A stretch of 12,869 nt of DNA from Candidatus Aerophobota bacterium. GTDB lineage: Bacteria; Aerophobota; Aerophobia; Aerophobales; AE-B3A. The position numbers and the translations under genes are program-made. Each line of letters starts with the position of its first letter. The stretch's first letter is position 1. Shown here in pieces: positions 1-6,614 of this stretch. Where the stretch lies: positions 1-12,869 of the forward strand of contig JAUWRE010000008.1 in NCBI GenBank assembly GCA_030610725.1. The letters run 5' to 3'. Under the pieces are notes generated by a model that was not told the origin of the DNA, searched no databases, and saw only the letters and a program-made list of their open reading frames with translations.

Positions 1-1442
1 TATCCAGTAGCCTGCTTACCAAGCTTTTTGATGTGGATGGGAATGTGATGAACTTACACATAGGAGATGACATTAGTATAGCCGGAAAAGTTATCACCTA
101 TGCGGCAGGAACTACAGAGTTGGTAGATTTGGTTGACAGCAGTGGAGTAGCTTTGCCAATAGCGGTTGGAGATACCATCAAGTTCAGTGCAGATATTGGA
201 GCTCCCTGGGAGGATACTGAATTCGAAGTTGTGGCTGGCAATACTCTGGAGACTCTGCGTGCAGACCTAGAGGCCGAGCTGGCTGCCGAGAGTGACGGTA
301 CAACTGTCACCATAACCAGCGATGGGAAGTTCCTGGTTACCGCGGGCGAAACCGCTATCGACAGTCTCAAGATTGAAGATACAACTGGAACAGTTGCCGA
401 TATCTTTATCTTTGCTGATATCGCGGTAGAGACATCAGTGGAAAGCAACGAATTTGTGGGTACCTCCGTAGATATTTCCGGCACTGAGGAGGTCACCGCT
501 GACCTCAGTTTGTCTGATATGGCCGCTGCTCTCCAGACTGCAATTCGAACTGCATCTTCGGGAACCGAAACGGTTACCGTACAGGCTGACGGAAGCATCT
601 CTGTAACCGGGAGCGCAAAAATTCTTAACGGTATAGCGCTTTCATGTACTGGCAAGACAGAGTTTAATACCTACGGGATATTTGATACTCCTATTGCCGT
701 AGGGGGAAGTGGTAAAACTGCGGAAGGCATCCGGACGGCTGATTATACTACTTTTGTAACTGCTTACGATTCACTGGGCGACCCTCAGATAATCACCCTT
801 CTCTTTGCCAAAGAAATCGGAGTAAGCAATACCTGGAACTGGCAGGCACTGGTACCCTATGAGAGTGGAGAGTATCCCAGTCAGGACACCGGGACGCTTA
901 CTTTCAATTCCGATGGGTCTTTGGCTGCCGGAGGTGCCCAGATAACCTTTGACCCTGATGGCACTGGGGGAGTGGAAGAGATGGTCGTTGATTTTAATTT
1001 CGGTACCGCGCAGGAGTTCGATGGAATAACTCAATTTTCTTCCCCTTTCTCGGTTACTATAAAGGAACAGGACGGATATGCCAGTGGAACCCTGGACGAT
1101 ATCTTTATTGGCGATAGCGGACTGGTCACCGGAGTATTTACCAACGGAGTAAACAAAGATTTAGCTCAGGTTGGTCTGGCTAATTTCGCTAATCCAGGTG
1201 GATTACTTAAAGCAGGTGATAGCCTCTATACACCGTCCCTTAATTCTGGAGTAGCTCAGGAAGGAAAAGCGGGAACCGGTGGCCTGGGAGTAATTGCCTC
1301 TTCTACTTTAGAGATGTCCAATGTAGATCTGGCACAAAGTTTCACCGAGATGATTATTGCCCAGAGAGGATTTCAGGTTAACGCCCGGGTCATTACTACT
1401 TCCGATGAAATGCTGCAGGAGATGGTTAATCTGAGACGCTAA
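1..1442 (+). CDS. flgE: Flagellar hook protein FlgE, 5' end outside window
   Basis: FlgE is the exported subunit that polymerises into the hook, the universal joint between rod and filament. The reading frame is open from the window edge (first full codon at 3), so the GTG at 33 is probably internal and the true start lies upstream. Visible hallmarks are the segment TADYTTFVTAYDSLGDPQ (around 735-785), typical of FlgE after its D1 region, and a C-terminus with LEMSNVDLAQSFTEMIIAQRGFQVNARVI and MLQEMVNL elements (about 1309-1436), the conserved C-terminal helix of rod/hook proteins. About 480 residues are visible, already longer than the roughly 400-residue enteric FlgE. The extra length lies in an acidic, Ala/Thr/Val-rich, beta-type insert (about 120-660) with two similar modules. 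It is visibly richer in G+C than the following genes. The TAA stop is followed by a hairpin and repeats. The family call is firm; exact domain limits are not. Confidence 0.93.
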   Translation, partial: SSSLLTKLFDVDGNVMNLHIGDDISIAGKVITYAAGTTELVDLVDSSGVALPIAVGDTIKFSADIGAPWEDTEFEVVAGNTLETLRADLEAELAAESDGTTVTITSDGKFLVTAGETAIDSLKIEDTTGTVADIFIFADIAVETSVESNEFVGTSVDISGTEEVTADLSLSDMAAALQTAIRTASSGTETVTVQADGSISVTGSAKILNGIALSCTGKTEFNTYGIFDTPIAVGGSGKTAEGIRTADYTTFVTAYDSLGDPQIITLLFAKEIGVSNTWNWQALVPYESGEYPSQDTGTLTFNSDGSLAAGGAQITFDPDGTGGVEEMVVDFNFGTAQEFDGITQFSSPFSVTIKEQDGYASGTLDDIFIGDSGLVTGVFTNGVNKDLAQVGLANFANPGGLLKAGDSLYTPSLNSGVAQEGKAGTGGLGVIASSTLEMSNVDLAQSFTEMIIAQRGFQVNARVITTSDEMLQEMVNLRR

Positions 1443-1456
1443 CGGTGAAAGAAGTC

Positions 1457-1486
1457 ATTGAGGGGGGAAACACTCCCCCCCTCAAT
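1457..1486 (+). terminator. GC-rich hairpin after flgE, possible terminator
   Basis: Bases 1457-1467 (ATTGAGGGGGG) pair perfectly with 1476-1486 (CCCCCCTCAAT), giving an 11-bp stem with an 8-base loop, 15 bases after the flgE stop. There is no T-run after the stem (ATAACTAGG follows), so it is not a textbook intrinsic terminator. It could attenuate transcription between the hook gene and the motor/export genes, or stabilise the 3' end of the flgE message. Confidence 0.5.
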
Positions 1487-1492
1487 AACTAG

Positions 1493-1540
1493 GTTAAATG
1501 GTTAAATGGTTAAATGGTTAAATAGTTAAATAGTTAAATT
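1493..1540. repeat. Six tandem copies of the octamer GTTAAATN
   Basis: Six back-to-back 8-base units start at 1493, 1501, 1509, 1517, 1525 and 1533. The first three read GTTAAATG, the next two GTTAAATA and the last GTTAAATT. The array lies in the flgE-flbD gap just after the hairpin. The AT-rich units could affect local DNA melting. No coding role is seen. Confidence 0.95.
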
Positions 1541-1543
1541 AAG

Positions 1544-1602
1544 CCATGAACTATGTTTTGAACTTGCTATGAGCAATGAGCTAATTTGCTATGAGCTATC
1601 TT
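1544..1602. repeat. Degenerate heptamer repeats of CTATGAR type
   Basis: Related 7-base words follow each other with small interruptions: CCATGAA (1544), CTATGTT (1551), CTATGAG (1567), CAATGAG (1574) and CTATGAG (1589). The 11-mer TTGCTATGAGC is present twice without mismatch (1564-1574 and 1586-1596). The same word family recurs after the sigma factor gene near 12505 and 12687. Confidence 0.8.
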
Positions 1603-1615
1603 GAGCTAACTTAAT

Positions 1616-1629
1616 TCACCACTCACCAC
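1616..1629. repeat. Two tandem TCACCAC heptamers
   Basis: TCACCAC occurs at 1616-1622 and again directly at 1623-1629, followed by a T. It ends just before the ribosome binding site of flbD. On its own two copies would mean little; it fits the general heptamer pattern of the gaps in this window. Confidence 0.6.
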
Positions 1630-1648
1630 TTGAAAGGGGGATACCAAC

Positions 1649-1855
1649 ATGATTAAAACTATGCGTCTTAATGGAAAAGAGCTAGTAATCAATGCTGAAC
1701 TTATTCAGTTTGTAGAGAGAACTCCTGATACAATGATTACCCTTACTAGCAGAGAAAAAGTTATGGTTAAAGATTCAGTAGATGAGATAATAAGTAAGGT
1801 GATTGATTATCAGCGTCTGATTAGAAGGAAAGCAATGGGAGGAAAAATAAAGTGA
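1649..1855 (+). CDS. flbD: FlbD/SwrD family flagellar protein
   Basis: This small protein of 68 residues belongs to the FlbD (SwrD) family, found next to flgE and the motor genes in spirochetes and Firmicutes. In Bacillus subtilis SwrD supports flagellar torque and swarming; how it acts on the stator is not settled. The full family pattern is visible: IKTMRLNGKELVINAELIQF at the start, then ERTPDTMITLTSREKVMVK, then VDEIISKVIDYQRLIRR. The ATG at 1649 is supported by AAAGGGGG at 1632-1639. The C-terminal tail (RRKAMGGKIK) is basic. It is the first gene after the 206-base gap, so it likely opens the transcript carrying the motor and export genes. motA follows after 19 bases. Do not confuse it with the unrelated Caulobacter transcription regulator of the same name. 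Confidence 0.93.
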   Translation: MIKTMRLNGKELVINAELIQFVERTPDTMITLTSREKVMVKDSVDEIISKVIDYQRLIRRKAMGGKIK

Positions 1856-1874
1856 TATTTCCTAGGAGAAGCCC

Positions 1875-2645
1875 ATGGATATAACTACTCTCCTGGGGAT
1901 TGTCTCAGGGGTAGGATTGGTTCTTATAGCTATTGTCAGAGGAGGTGGCATAGGTCTTTTCATTAATGTTGCTGCTATGATGATTACCGTTGGAGGAACT
2001 ATAGGGGCGACCCTGATCAATTTTCCTCTTCCTAAGGTGATAAGGGTAATGAGTGTAGTAAAGAAAGCTTTTTTCTACAAACAACTCTCTCCTGATGAAG
2101 TAATCAGGACGTTAGTTGAGTTTACTGGGATAGCCCGACGAGAAGGTCTCCTTGCCTTGGAAGGAAGATTGTCTGAGGTGGAAGATACTTTTCTACAAAA
2201 AGGGATACGACTGGCCATTGACGGAACCGCTATGGAAACAATAAGGGATATTCTTCGGATCGACCTGGATTCCCTGGAGAACCGACACAAGGAGGGGCAG
2301 GCGATACTTACAGCAATGGGAACCTACGCTCCTGCCTTTGGTATGATTGGAACTCTGATTGGATTAATTCAGATGCTGCGGCAAATAGATGATCCCTCTA
2401 TGATTGGTCAGGGTATGGCTACTGCTTTGATTACTACATTTTACGGGGCTCTGATGGCTAATCTAATTTTTTTGCCCCTGGCCGGTAAGCTAAAAGTGCG
2501 CAGTGAGGAAGAAATTATGAATAAGGAACTGATTGTGGAAGGAGTTATGGCTATACAATCAGGAGACAATCCTCGTATAGTGGAAGAAAGGTTGAAGTCC
2601 TTTCTTTCTCCGCGCCTACGAGAGAAAGCAGAGATAAGAAAATGA
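1875..2645 (+). CDS. motA: Flagellar stator subunit MotA
   Basis: MotA forms, with MotB, the ion channel that couples ion flow to rotor rotation in the inner membrane. The 256-residue length is typical of the MotA/PomA/MotP family. Two N-terminal membrane segments (about residues 3-22 and 28-50) precede a cytoplasmic domain with ARREGLLALE (residues 87-96). There R88/R89 and E96 occupy the place of the charged residues that contact FliG in E. coli (R90, E98). Two further membrane segments follow: GTYAPAFGMIGTLIGL (149-164), whose P153 matches E. coli P173, and ATALITTFYGALMANLIFLP (182-201), whose P201 matches P222. The TT pair at 187-188 is also seen in sodium-type PomA but does not decide the coupling ion. 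AGGAG at 1863-1867 serves the start. The gene overlaps motB by four bases (ATGA), which points to translational coupling. Confidence 0.96.
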   Translation: MDITTLLGIVSGVGLVLIAIVRGGGIGLFINVAAMMITVGGTIGATLINFPLPKVIRVMSVVKKAFFYKQLSPDEVIRTLVEFTGIARREGLLALEGRLSEVEDTFLQKGIRLAIDGTAMETIRDILRIDLDSLENRHKEGQAILTAMGTYAPAFGMIGTLIGLIQMLRQIDDPSMIGQGMATALITTFYGALMANLIFLPLAGKLKVRSEEEIMNKELIVEGVMAIQSGDNPRIVEERLKSFLSPRLREKAEIRK

Positions 2646-3328
2646 GAGATAAGGAAGCTGATGATTCAAAATCAGGTGACCCTATCTGGTTAGTCACCTT
2701 TGGAGATTCTATGTCTTTGCTTTTAACCTTTTTTGTACTTTTGTTTACCTGTACCCCTTCAGATAAAGCTGGAATGAAAGAGGTGCTAGGATATTTAAGT
2801 GGTTCTCTCGGGTATATGGAGCAGACAAAACCAACTATTGTTCCTCCCCTGGTAAAGAAGCTAGATAGAAAATCCGTCGGTGACGAAATAAGAGATTTTA
2901 TCAGGCAGCAGGGGCTTGAGGATTTCCAGGCCAGTATCAGCGTTGTACCCGAAGGCGTACTCATTAATCTGGACAGTCCTTTACTGTTTAGTCTTGGACA
3001 GGCTGATTTGAAAGAAAAAACTATATCTTTGCTGGACAATATCGCCGAAGTTGTGAAGGAGTTACCCAACGAGATTAACATCGGCGGACATACGGACGAC
3101 CTCCCGATTCATACCCGGCGCTTTCCCTCTAACTGGGAGCTCTCAGCAGCTCGAGCTATCGCAGTGGCAAACCGTTTTATCCAAAAGGGAATTCTCCCTG
3201 CTCGTTTGAGTGTTGCCGGATATGCTGATTCTCGTCCTCTATTTCCCAATGATAGCGAAGAGCACCGTGCCCTCAATCGAAGAGTAGAGATTCTTATTAG
3301 AAATAGACTGCCAGTAAAATTTCCTTGA
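2642..3328 (+). CDS. motB: Flagellar stator subunit MotB
   Basis: MotB anchors the stator to peptidoglycan and carries the ion-binding aspartate of the channel. The protein of 228 residues has a short cytoplasmic tail, one membrane segment WLVTFGDSMSLLLTFFVLLF (residues 16-35) with the expected aspartate D22 (counterpart of E. coli D32), a periplasmic linker, and an OmpA-like peptidoglycan-binding domain. That domain shows GGHTDDLPIHT (148-158), SNWELSAARA (about 162-171) and a closing ALNRRVEILI. It starts inside the motA stop (ATGA). A second motB-like gene follows 21 bases later in the same frame. This copy has every residue expected of a working stator subunit and is most likely the partner of MotA. 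Confidence 0.95.
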   Translation: MRDKEADDSKSGDPIWLVTFGDSMSLLLTFFVLLFTCTPSDKAGMKEVLGYLSGSLGYMEQTKPTIVPPLVKKLDRKSVGDEIRDFIRQQGLEDFQASISVVPEGVLINLDSPLLFSLGQADLKEKTISLLDNIAEVVKELPNEINIGGHTDDLPIHTRRFPSNWELSAARAIAVANRFIQKGILPARLSVAGYADSRPLFPNDSEEHRALNRRVEILIRNRLPVKFP

Positions 3329-3349
3329 AAAAGAAAGAAAGAGAAGCAA

Positions 3350-4039
3350 GTGAGTTTTAGAAGGAAAAAGAAGAATGGAGGAGGCTTCGGTTTTATGATG
3401 CTATACACTAATCTTATGATGTTATTAATAACTTTCTTCATTGTCCTTGTTTCTGCCAGCTCTGTGGAAAAAGAAAAATTCAAATTGGTTAGTGAATCCT
3501 TTGAGAAATTCCTGGCAAGCGGAGGAAGAGGGATACTCTGGGGAAAAAGGCTCCCTCTCGACTTCGATTATCTTATTGAGCAAGAGAGGGGTAAAATAAG
3601 AGAAGAGATATCCGCTAGTCTCAAGCAAGTATTGACGGAAGATAGGGACCTGAAGATACTCACTACCGAGGCAGGAGTGGTTATCAAGCTCTCGGGGGAG
3701 ATATCGTTCGAGTTAGGAAAGGCAGAATTGAAAATAGAAGCAAAAGCCATATTGGATAAAGTAGCTTCTCTTCTCAAAGAATATCCTTATTCAGTTTGCG
3801 TGGAGGGCCATACCGACAATCTCCCCATCCATAGCCAAGAATTCAGTTCCAACTGGCAGCTTTCAGCGATGCGGGCAATAAATGTGGTGAAGTATTTAGA
3901 AGAACAGGGAATAGACAAAGACAAGCTTATTGCCGCAGGATATGGAGAATACCGACCCCTGGTCTCGAACGATACTGCAGAACATAGAACTCTTAACAGA
4001 AGAGTGGAGATATCTATCATTGTTTCATCTGTTCAATGA
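3350..4039 (+). CDS. Second MotB-like/OmpA-domain protein, ion-binding Asp replaced by Asn
   Basis: This is a paralogue of the preceding MotB (229 residues). It has a basic N-terminus (RRKKKNGGG), one membrane segment (about residues 15-36) and an OmpA-like domain with EGHTDNLPIHS (152-162), SSNWQLSAMRA and TLNRRVEISI. Aligning YTNLMMLLITFF with TFGDSMSLLLTFF of the first copy puts N21 at the ion-binding aspartate, and the membrane segment has no Asp or Glu at all (the first acidic residue is E40). In E. coli MotB, D32N abolishes motility, so this copy should not conduct ions alone. It may form mixed stators with MotB, act as a peptidoglycan anchor, or have another role. The GTG start at 3350 has only a weak purine-rich upstream region; no in-frame ATG comes before residue 16, which is inside the membrane segment. 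Orthology to a named gene is not clear. Confidence 0.88.
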   Translation: MSFRRKKKNGGGFGFMMLYTNLMMLLITFFIVLVSASSVEKEKFKLVSESFEKFLASGGRGILWGKRLPLDFDYLIEQERGKIREEISASLKQVLTEDRDLKILTTEAGVVIKLSGEISFELGKAELKIEAKAILDKVASLLKEYPYSVCVEGHTDNLPIHSQEFSSNWQLSAMRAINVVKYLEEQGIDKDKLIAAGYGEYRPLVSNDTAEHRTLNRRVEISIIVSSVQ

Positions 4040-4070
4040 AGAACAAAGAGTAATAAGGAGGTGAAGTTTT

Positions 4071-4592
4071 ATGGCAGAAGAGAATACGAAAGAGAAGAAA
4101 AAAGAGCAGACAGAGAAAAAAGAGACCGGGAAGGGAAAAATTGGCAGGATATTTAGCTTGCGCTTTCTCCTTTTTTGGGGAGGAATAATAGGTGCTGTCC
4201 TGGTGGCTTCCTATTTTCTGGTGGGGAGAATTACCGGTTCTTCAACTGTTTCTTCCGGGGAGGAAGAGATAGTCACCGAAGAAAGAGCAATAGGAACAAT
4301 ATATAGCCTTGATTCCATAACGGTAAATCTGGCAGGGGAGGGAGCGAGAAGATACCTTGCAGTTACCTTTTTCCTGGAGTTGGATGGAGCAGAAGCGATG
4401 AAAGAGGTAGGAGAGTTAAAACCTTTCCTAATTGATTCTCTAATTACGCTCCTTTCCAGTAAGAGAGTAGAAGACATCGACACAACAGAGGGGAAAAATA
4501 ATCTTCGCAGGGAAATTGTAGCTCAATTCAATGAAAGACTGGTCAGGGGAAGAGTAATTAATGCCTATTTTGGAAAATTCCTTATTCAATAG
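4071..4592 (+). CDS. fliL: Flagellar basal body-associated protein FliL
   Basis: FliL is a single-pass inner-membrane protein that surrounds the stator and supports its function under load. The 173 residues fit the family: a highly charged Lys/Glu-rich cytoplasmic tail (residues 2-26), one membrane segment (about 31-51), a Ser/Glu linker, and a periplasmic domain. The domain begins with GTIYSLDSITVNLAGEGARRYL, continues with a LAVTFFLELD strand, and ends in LRREIVAQFNERLVRGRVINAYFGKFLIQ, which matches the usual FliL closing element where an 'I..VYFT.F..Q'-like end is typical. The start ATG has a strong Shine-Dalgarno AAGGAGGTG (4055-4063). It lies between the motor and C-ring genes, the common position. 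The fliM ribosome binding site overlaps its stop (TAGGAG). Confidence 0.9.
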   Translation: MAEENTKEKKKEQTEKKETGKGKIGRIFSLRFLLFWGGIIGAVLVASYFLVGRITGSSTVSSGEEEIVTEERAIGTIYSLDSITVNLAGEGARRYLAVTFFLELDGAEAMKEVGELKPFLIDSLITLLSSKRVEDIDTTEGKNNLRREIVAQFNERLVRGRVINAYFGKFLIQ

Positions 4593-4601
4593 GAGAAAAA
4601 A

Positions 4602-5591
4602 ATGGGAGAAATCCTGGACAAGGAAGAGGTAGAAGCTTTGCTTTCTGCTGTCTCTTCGGGTAATATTGCTTCAAAAAGAACTGTAGAGGATATTTTAGAG
4701 AAAAAATCAGTAGTTCTTTATGATTTCAAACGGCGAACTAAAATCTCCAGGGATCGAATCCGAACCCTGGAATTGCTTCATGAAAATTTTATCCGTATCT
4801 ATACAGTTAAGCTGGCCAACTATCTAAGAACTATGGTGGAGCTTAACATAATATCTGTAGATCAATTAACCTACGCTGAGTTCATTGCATCCCTTTCCGA
4901 ACCTACTTACCTTGCTGTCCTTAGCGCAGAGCCTCTGCCTGGTCAGATTATTTTAGAGATTGACCCCTCCCTTAGCTTCTCTATTATTGACCGTTTGTTG
5001 GGAGGATCGGGAACGGGCTCAGAAGAAGCACGTGAACTCACCGAAATCGAACACTCTCTTATGAAAGAAGTAGTTAGTCTTGCTTTGAGTTGTCTTGAAC
5101 AAGCCTGGCAACGGATAATTCCTCTTCAGCTTAAAATGGAAGTCAGAGAATCCAACCCTCAATTTGTCCACATCGCCCATCCGGGAGAGATGGCTATATT
5201 AGTCACTATGAAGTCTATGGTAGGAGAAAGTCCAGGTGTAATGAACATTTGCATTCCTTGTGCAACCATAGAACCTATCTTGCCCAAGTTAAGCCCTTAT
5301 GAATGGACATCTGAAACTCGCAAACAGTCACCAGAAAAGGTAGGGGAATTTATGAAAAGGAACCTGGAGAAAACAAAAATCAAGATAACAGTTGAACTGG
5401 GAACAGCGACAATTAATATGCGAGATTTTCTTCAATTGAAAATAGGTGATGTGGTTCTTTTAGAACAAAGAATTAAGCAGGACTTAGTCTTGAAAGTAGA
5501 AGATTTTCCTAAGTTTCGGGGAAGTCCGGGACGCCTGGGAAAACGAAAGGCAATCCAAATCACCTCTAAAATTAGTTCTGAGGAGAATTAG
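4602..5591 (+). CDS. fliM: Flagellar motor switch protein FliM
   Basis: FliM forms the middle of the cytoplasmic C-ring and binds phosphorylated CheY to switch rotation. The 329 residues follow the family layout. The N-terminal peptide LDKEEVEALL (5-14) corresponds to the CheY-binding LSQEEIDALL motif. A CheC-like middle domain includes KISRDRIRTLELLHENFIR, TYAEFIASLSEPTYL and IIDRLLGGSGTG. A C-terminal SpoA domain of FliN type (ITVELGTATINMRDFLQLKIGDVVLL) completes the protein. Retention of the CheY motif suggests the rotor responds to chemotaxis signals, although no che genes are in the window. AGGAG at 4591-4595 overlaps the fliL stop and serves the start. fliN begins two bases after the stop. 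Confidence 0.96.
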   Translation: MGEILDKEEVEALLSAVSSGNIASKRTVEDILEKKSVVLYDFKRRTKISRDRIRTLELLHENFIRIYTVKLANYLRTMVELNIISVDQLTYAEFIASLSEPTYLAVLSAEPLPGQIILEIDPSLSFSIIDRLLGGSGTGSEEARELTEIEHSLMKEVVSLALSCLEQAWQRIIPLQLKMEVRESNPQFVHIAHPGEMAILVTMKSMVGESPGVMNICIPCATIEPILPKLSPYEWTSETRKQSPEKVGEFMKRNLEKTKIKITVELGTATINMRDFLQLKIGDVVLLEQRIKQDLVLKVEDFPKFRGSPGRLGKRKAIQITSKISSEEN

Positions 5592-5592
5592 A

Positions 5593-6015
5593 ATGGAGTC
5601 AAAAAAGGAAGAAGTGCAAGGAAGAGAAGCAATCCTGAAGAAAGAAGAAGAAGGGGATGTCAGCGAAAAAAAAAGAAGTTCTAGTGAAAAACAAAAAATT
5701 AACGTTCAACCTACCACATTTCCTCCCCTGGAGCCTAAACCTTCTACTTCGGAAGCAGATAACATTGAATTACTTTTTGATATTCCCCTTCAACTCACTG
5801 TTGAATTGGGACGTACCGCTATGAGTATCAAAGAAGTACTGGCACTAACGTCTGGTTCTGTAATTGAACTGGATAAGTTAACCGGAGAATCGGCAGAACT
5901 ATTAGTCAATGGAAAGCTTATAGCCAGAGGGGAGGTGGTAGTAGTAGATGAAAACTTCGGATTGAGAATTACTGAAATCATCAGGCCAGAAGTCAGGTTA
6001 GGGAAATTACAGTGA
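5593..6015 (+). CDS. fliN: Flagellar motor switch protein FliN
   Basis: FliN forms the base of the C-ring and helps dock export substrates. The protein of 140 residues has a charged, low-complexity N-terminus (about 1-50, Lys/Glu then Pro/Ser/Thr) and one SpoA domain (about 55-135). The domain is recognised by FDIPLQLTVELGRTAMSIKE, GSVIELDKLTGESAELLVNG and LIARGEVVVVDENFGLRITE. There is no CheC-like phosphatase domain, so it is a plain FliN and not a FliY. The ATG follows the fliM stop by one base, with GAGGAGA (5580-5586) inside the end of fliM as ribosome binding site. The stop overlaps the fliO start (GTGA). Confidence 0.95.
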   Translation: MESKKEEVQGREAILKKEEEGDVSEKKRSSSEKQKINVQPTTFPPLEPKPSTSEADNIELLFDIPLQLTVELGRTAMSIKEVLALTSGSVIELDKLTGESAELLVNGKLIARGEVVVVDENFGLRITEIIRPEVRLGKLQ

Positions 6016-6614
6016 ACAAAAAATTTCTAGGAGTGGCGTTGGCTCTGGTTTTGGGAGTTATAGGCGTTTCTTATTATAGGGGAGTTTCACCCTGTTTTGC
6101 TCAGCAAGAATCCATTTCTTCTCAAGTCGTTTCATTGCCAGATGGTAATTCGGATAAGGAAGATACTTCACTTTCCTCATATGAAGATTCTTTCGATTCT
6201 CTTAATTCTCCCTTTTCTTCCAGTCCTCTCCGAGCTATCTTTTCCCTCCTGGCGGTGTTAGGATTAATATATTTCTTTTTCTTTTTTCTGCGAAAGTTTT
6301 CTAGAACTACCAAGTATTCCTCCTCTGGAAATGAAGAAGTGTTTAGCATTATGGGGCGACTTTCTCTTTCTGCCAAAAAAAATATTTATCTGATTCGAAC
6401 CGGGGAAAAAATTTTAGTTCTGGGAGTAGATGAGCAAATTCATCTTCTGTCTACTATAGAAGATGAAACTGCCATCGAATCTTTAAAATCTCAATTCTCC
6501 CCATCCTCAGCGGGAAGCAAATTTTCGGACTATTTAAAGAATTTTATCTCTTCCAACTTTTCTTTTCGTTCTAGAGATAAGTCAAGAACTAATTGGAAAC
6601 ATAAGAATGGTTAA
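6012..6614 (+). CDS. fliO: Flagellar export apparatus protein FliO
   Basis: FliO is a chaperone-like membrane protein that helps assemble the FliP ring of the export gate. The 200-residue product has an N-terminal signal-like segment (about residues 5-30, ending SPCFAQQ), a Ser/Asp-rich extracytoplasmic stretch, and one membrane segment AIFSLLAVLGLIYFFFFFLR. The typical small cytoplasmic domain follows, with FSIMGRLSLSAKKNIYLIRT and GEKILVLGVDEQIHLLSTI. FliO is poorly conserved, so the call rests on this pattern plus its place between fliN and fliP. The GTG start (6012) overlaps the fliN stop by four bases. A Ser/Lys-rich tail closes the protein. The end overlaps fliP by eight bases. Confidence 0.88.
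   Translation: MNKKFLGVALALVLGVIGVSYYRGVSPCFAQQESISSQVVSLPDGNSDKEDTSLSSYEDSFDSLNSPFSSSPLRAIFSLLAVLGLIYFFFFFLRKFSRTTKYSSSGNEEVFSIMGRLSLSAKKNIYLIRTGEKILVLGVDEQIHLLSTIEDETAIESLKSQFSPSSAGSKFSDYLKNFISSNFSFRSRDKSRTNWKHKNG

Noticed and set aside
645..647. Single cysteine in FlgE as a possible spirochete-type lysinoalanine cross-link site
   Set aside because: One Cys in the insert region is visible, but I cannot align it with confidence to the spirochete cross-link residues, so it is not evidence for such chemistry.
98..655. Long minus-strand frame inside flgE
   Set aside because: It is a shadow of the clearly conserved FlgE frame, with no ribosome binding site and low-complexity Ser/Val/Ala content.
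1493..1630. CRISPR array in the repeat-rich gap
   Set aside because: Units are only 7-8 bases, directly adjacent and without spacers, so they are simple tandem repeats.
2551..3081. 176-codon minus-strand frame across motA/motB
   Set aside because: It spans the conserved motA-motB junction on the opposite strand and resembles no known protein; all other genes run on the + strand.
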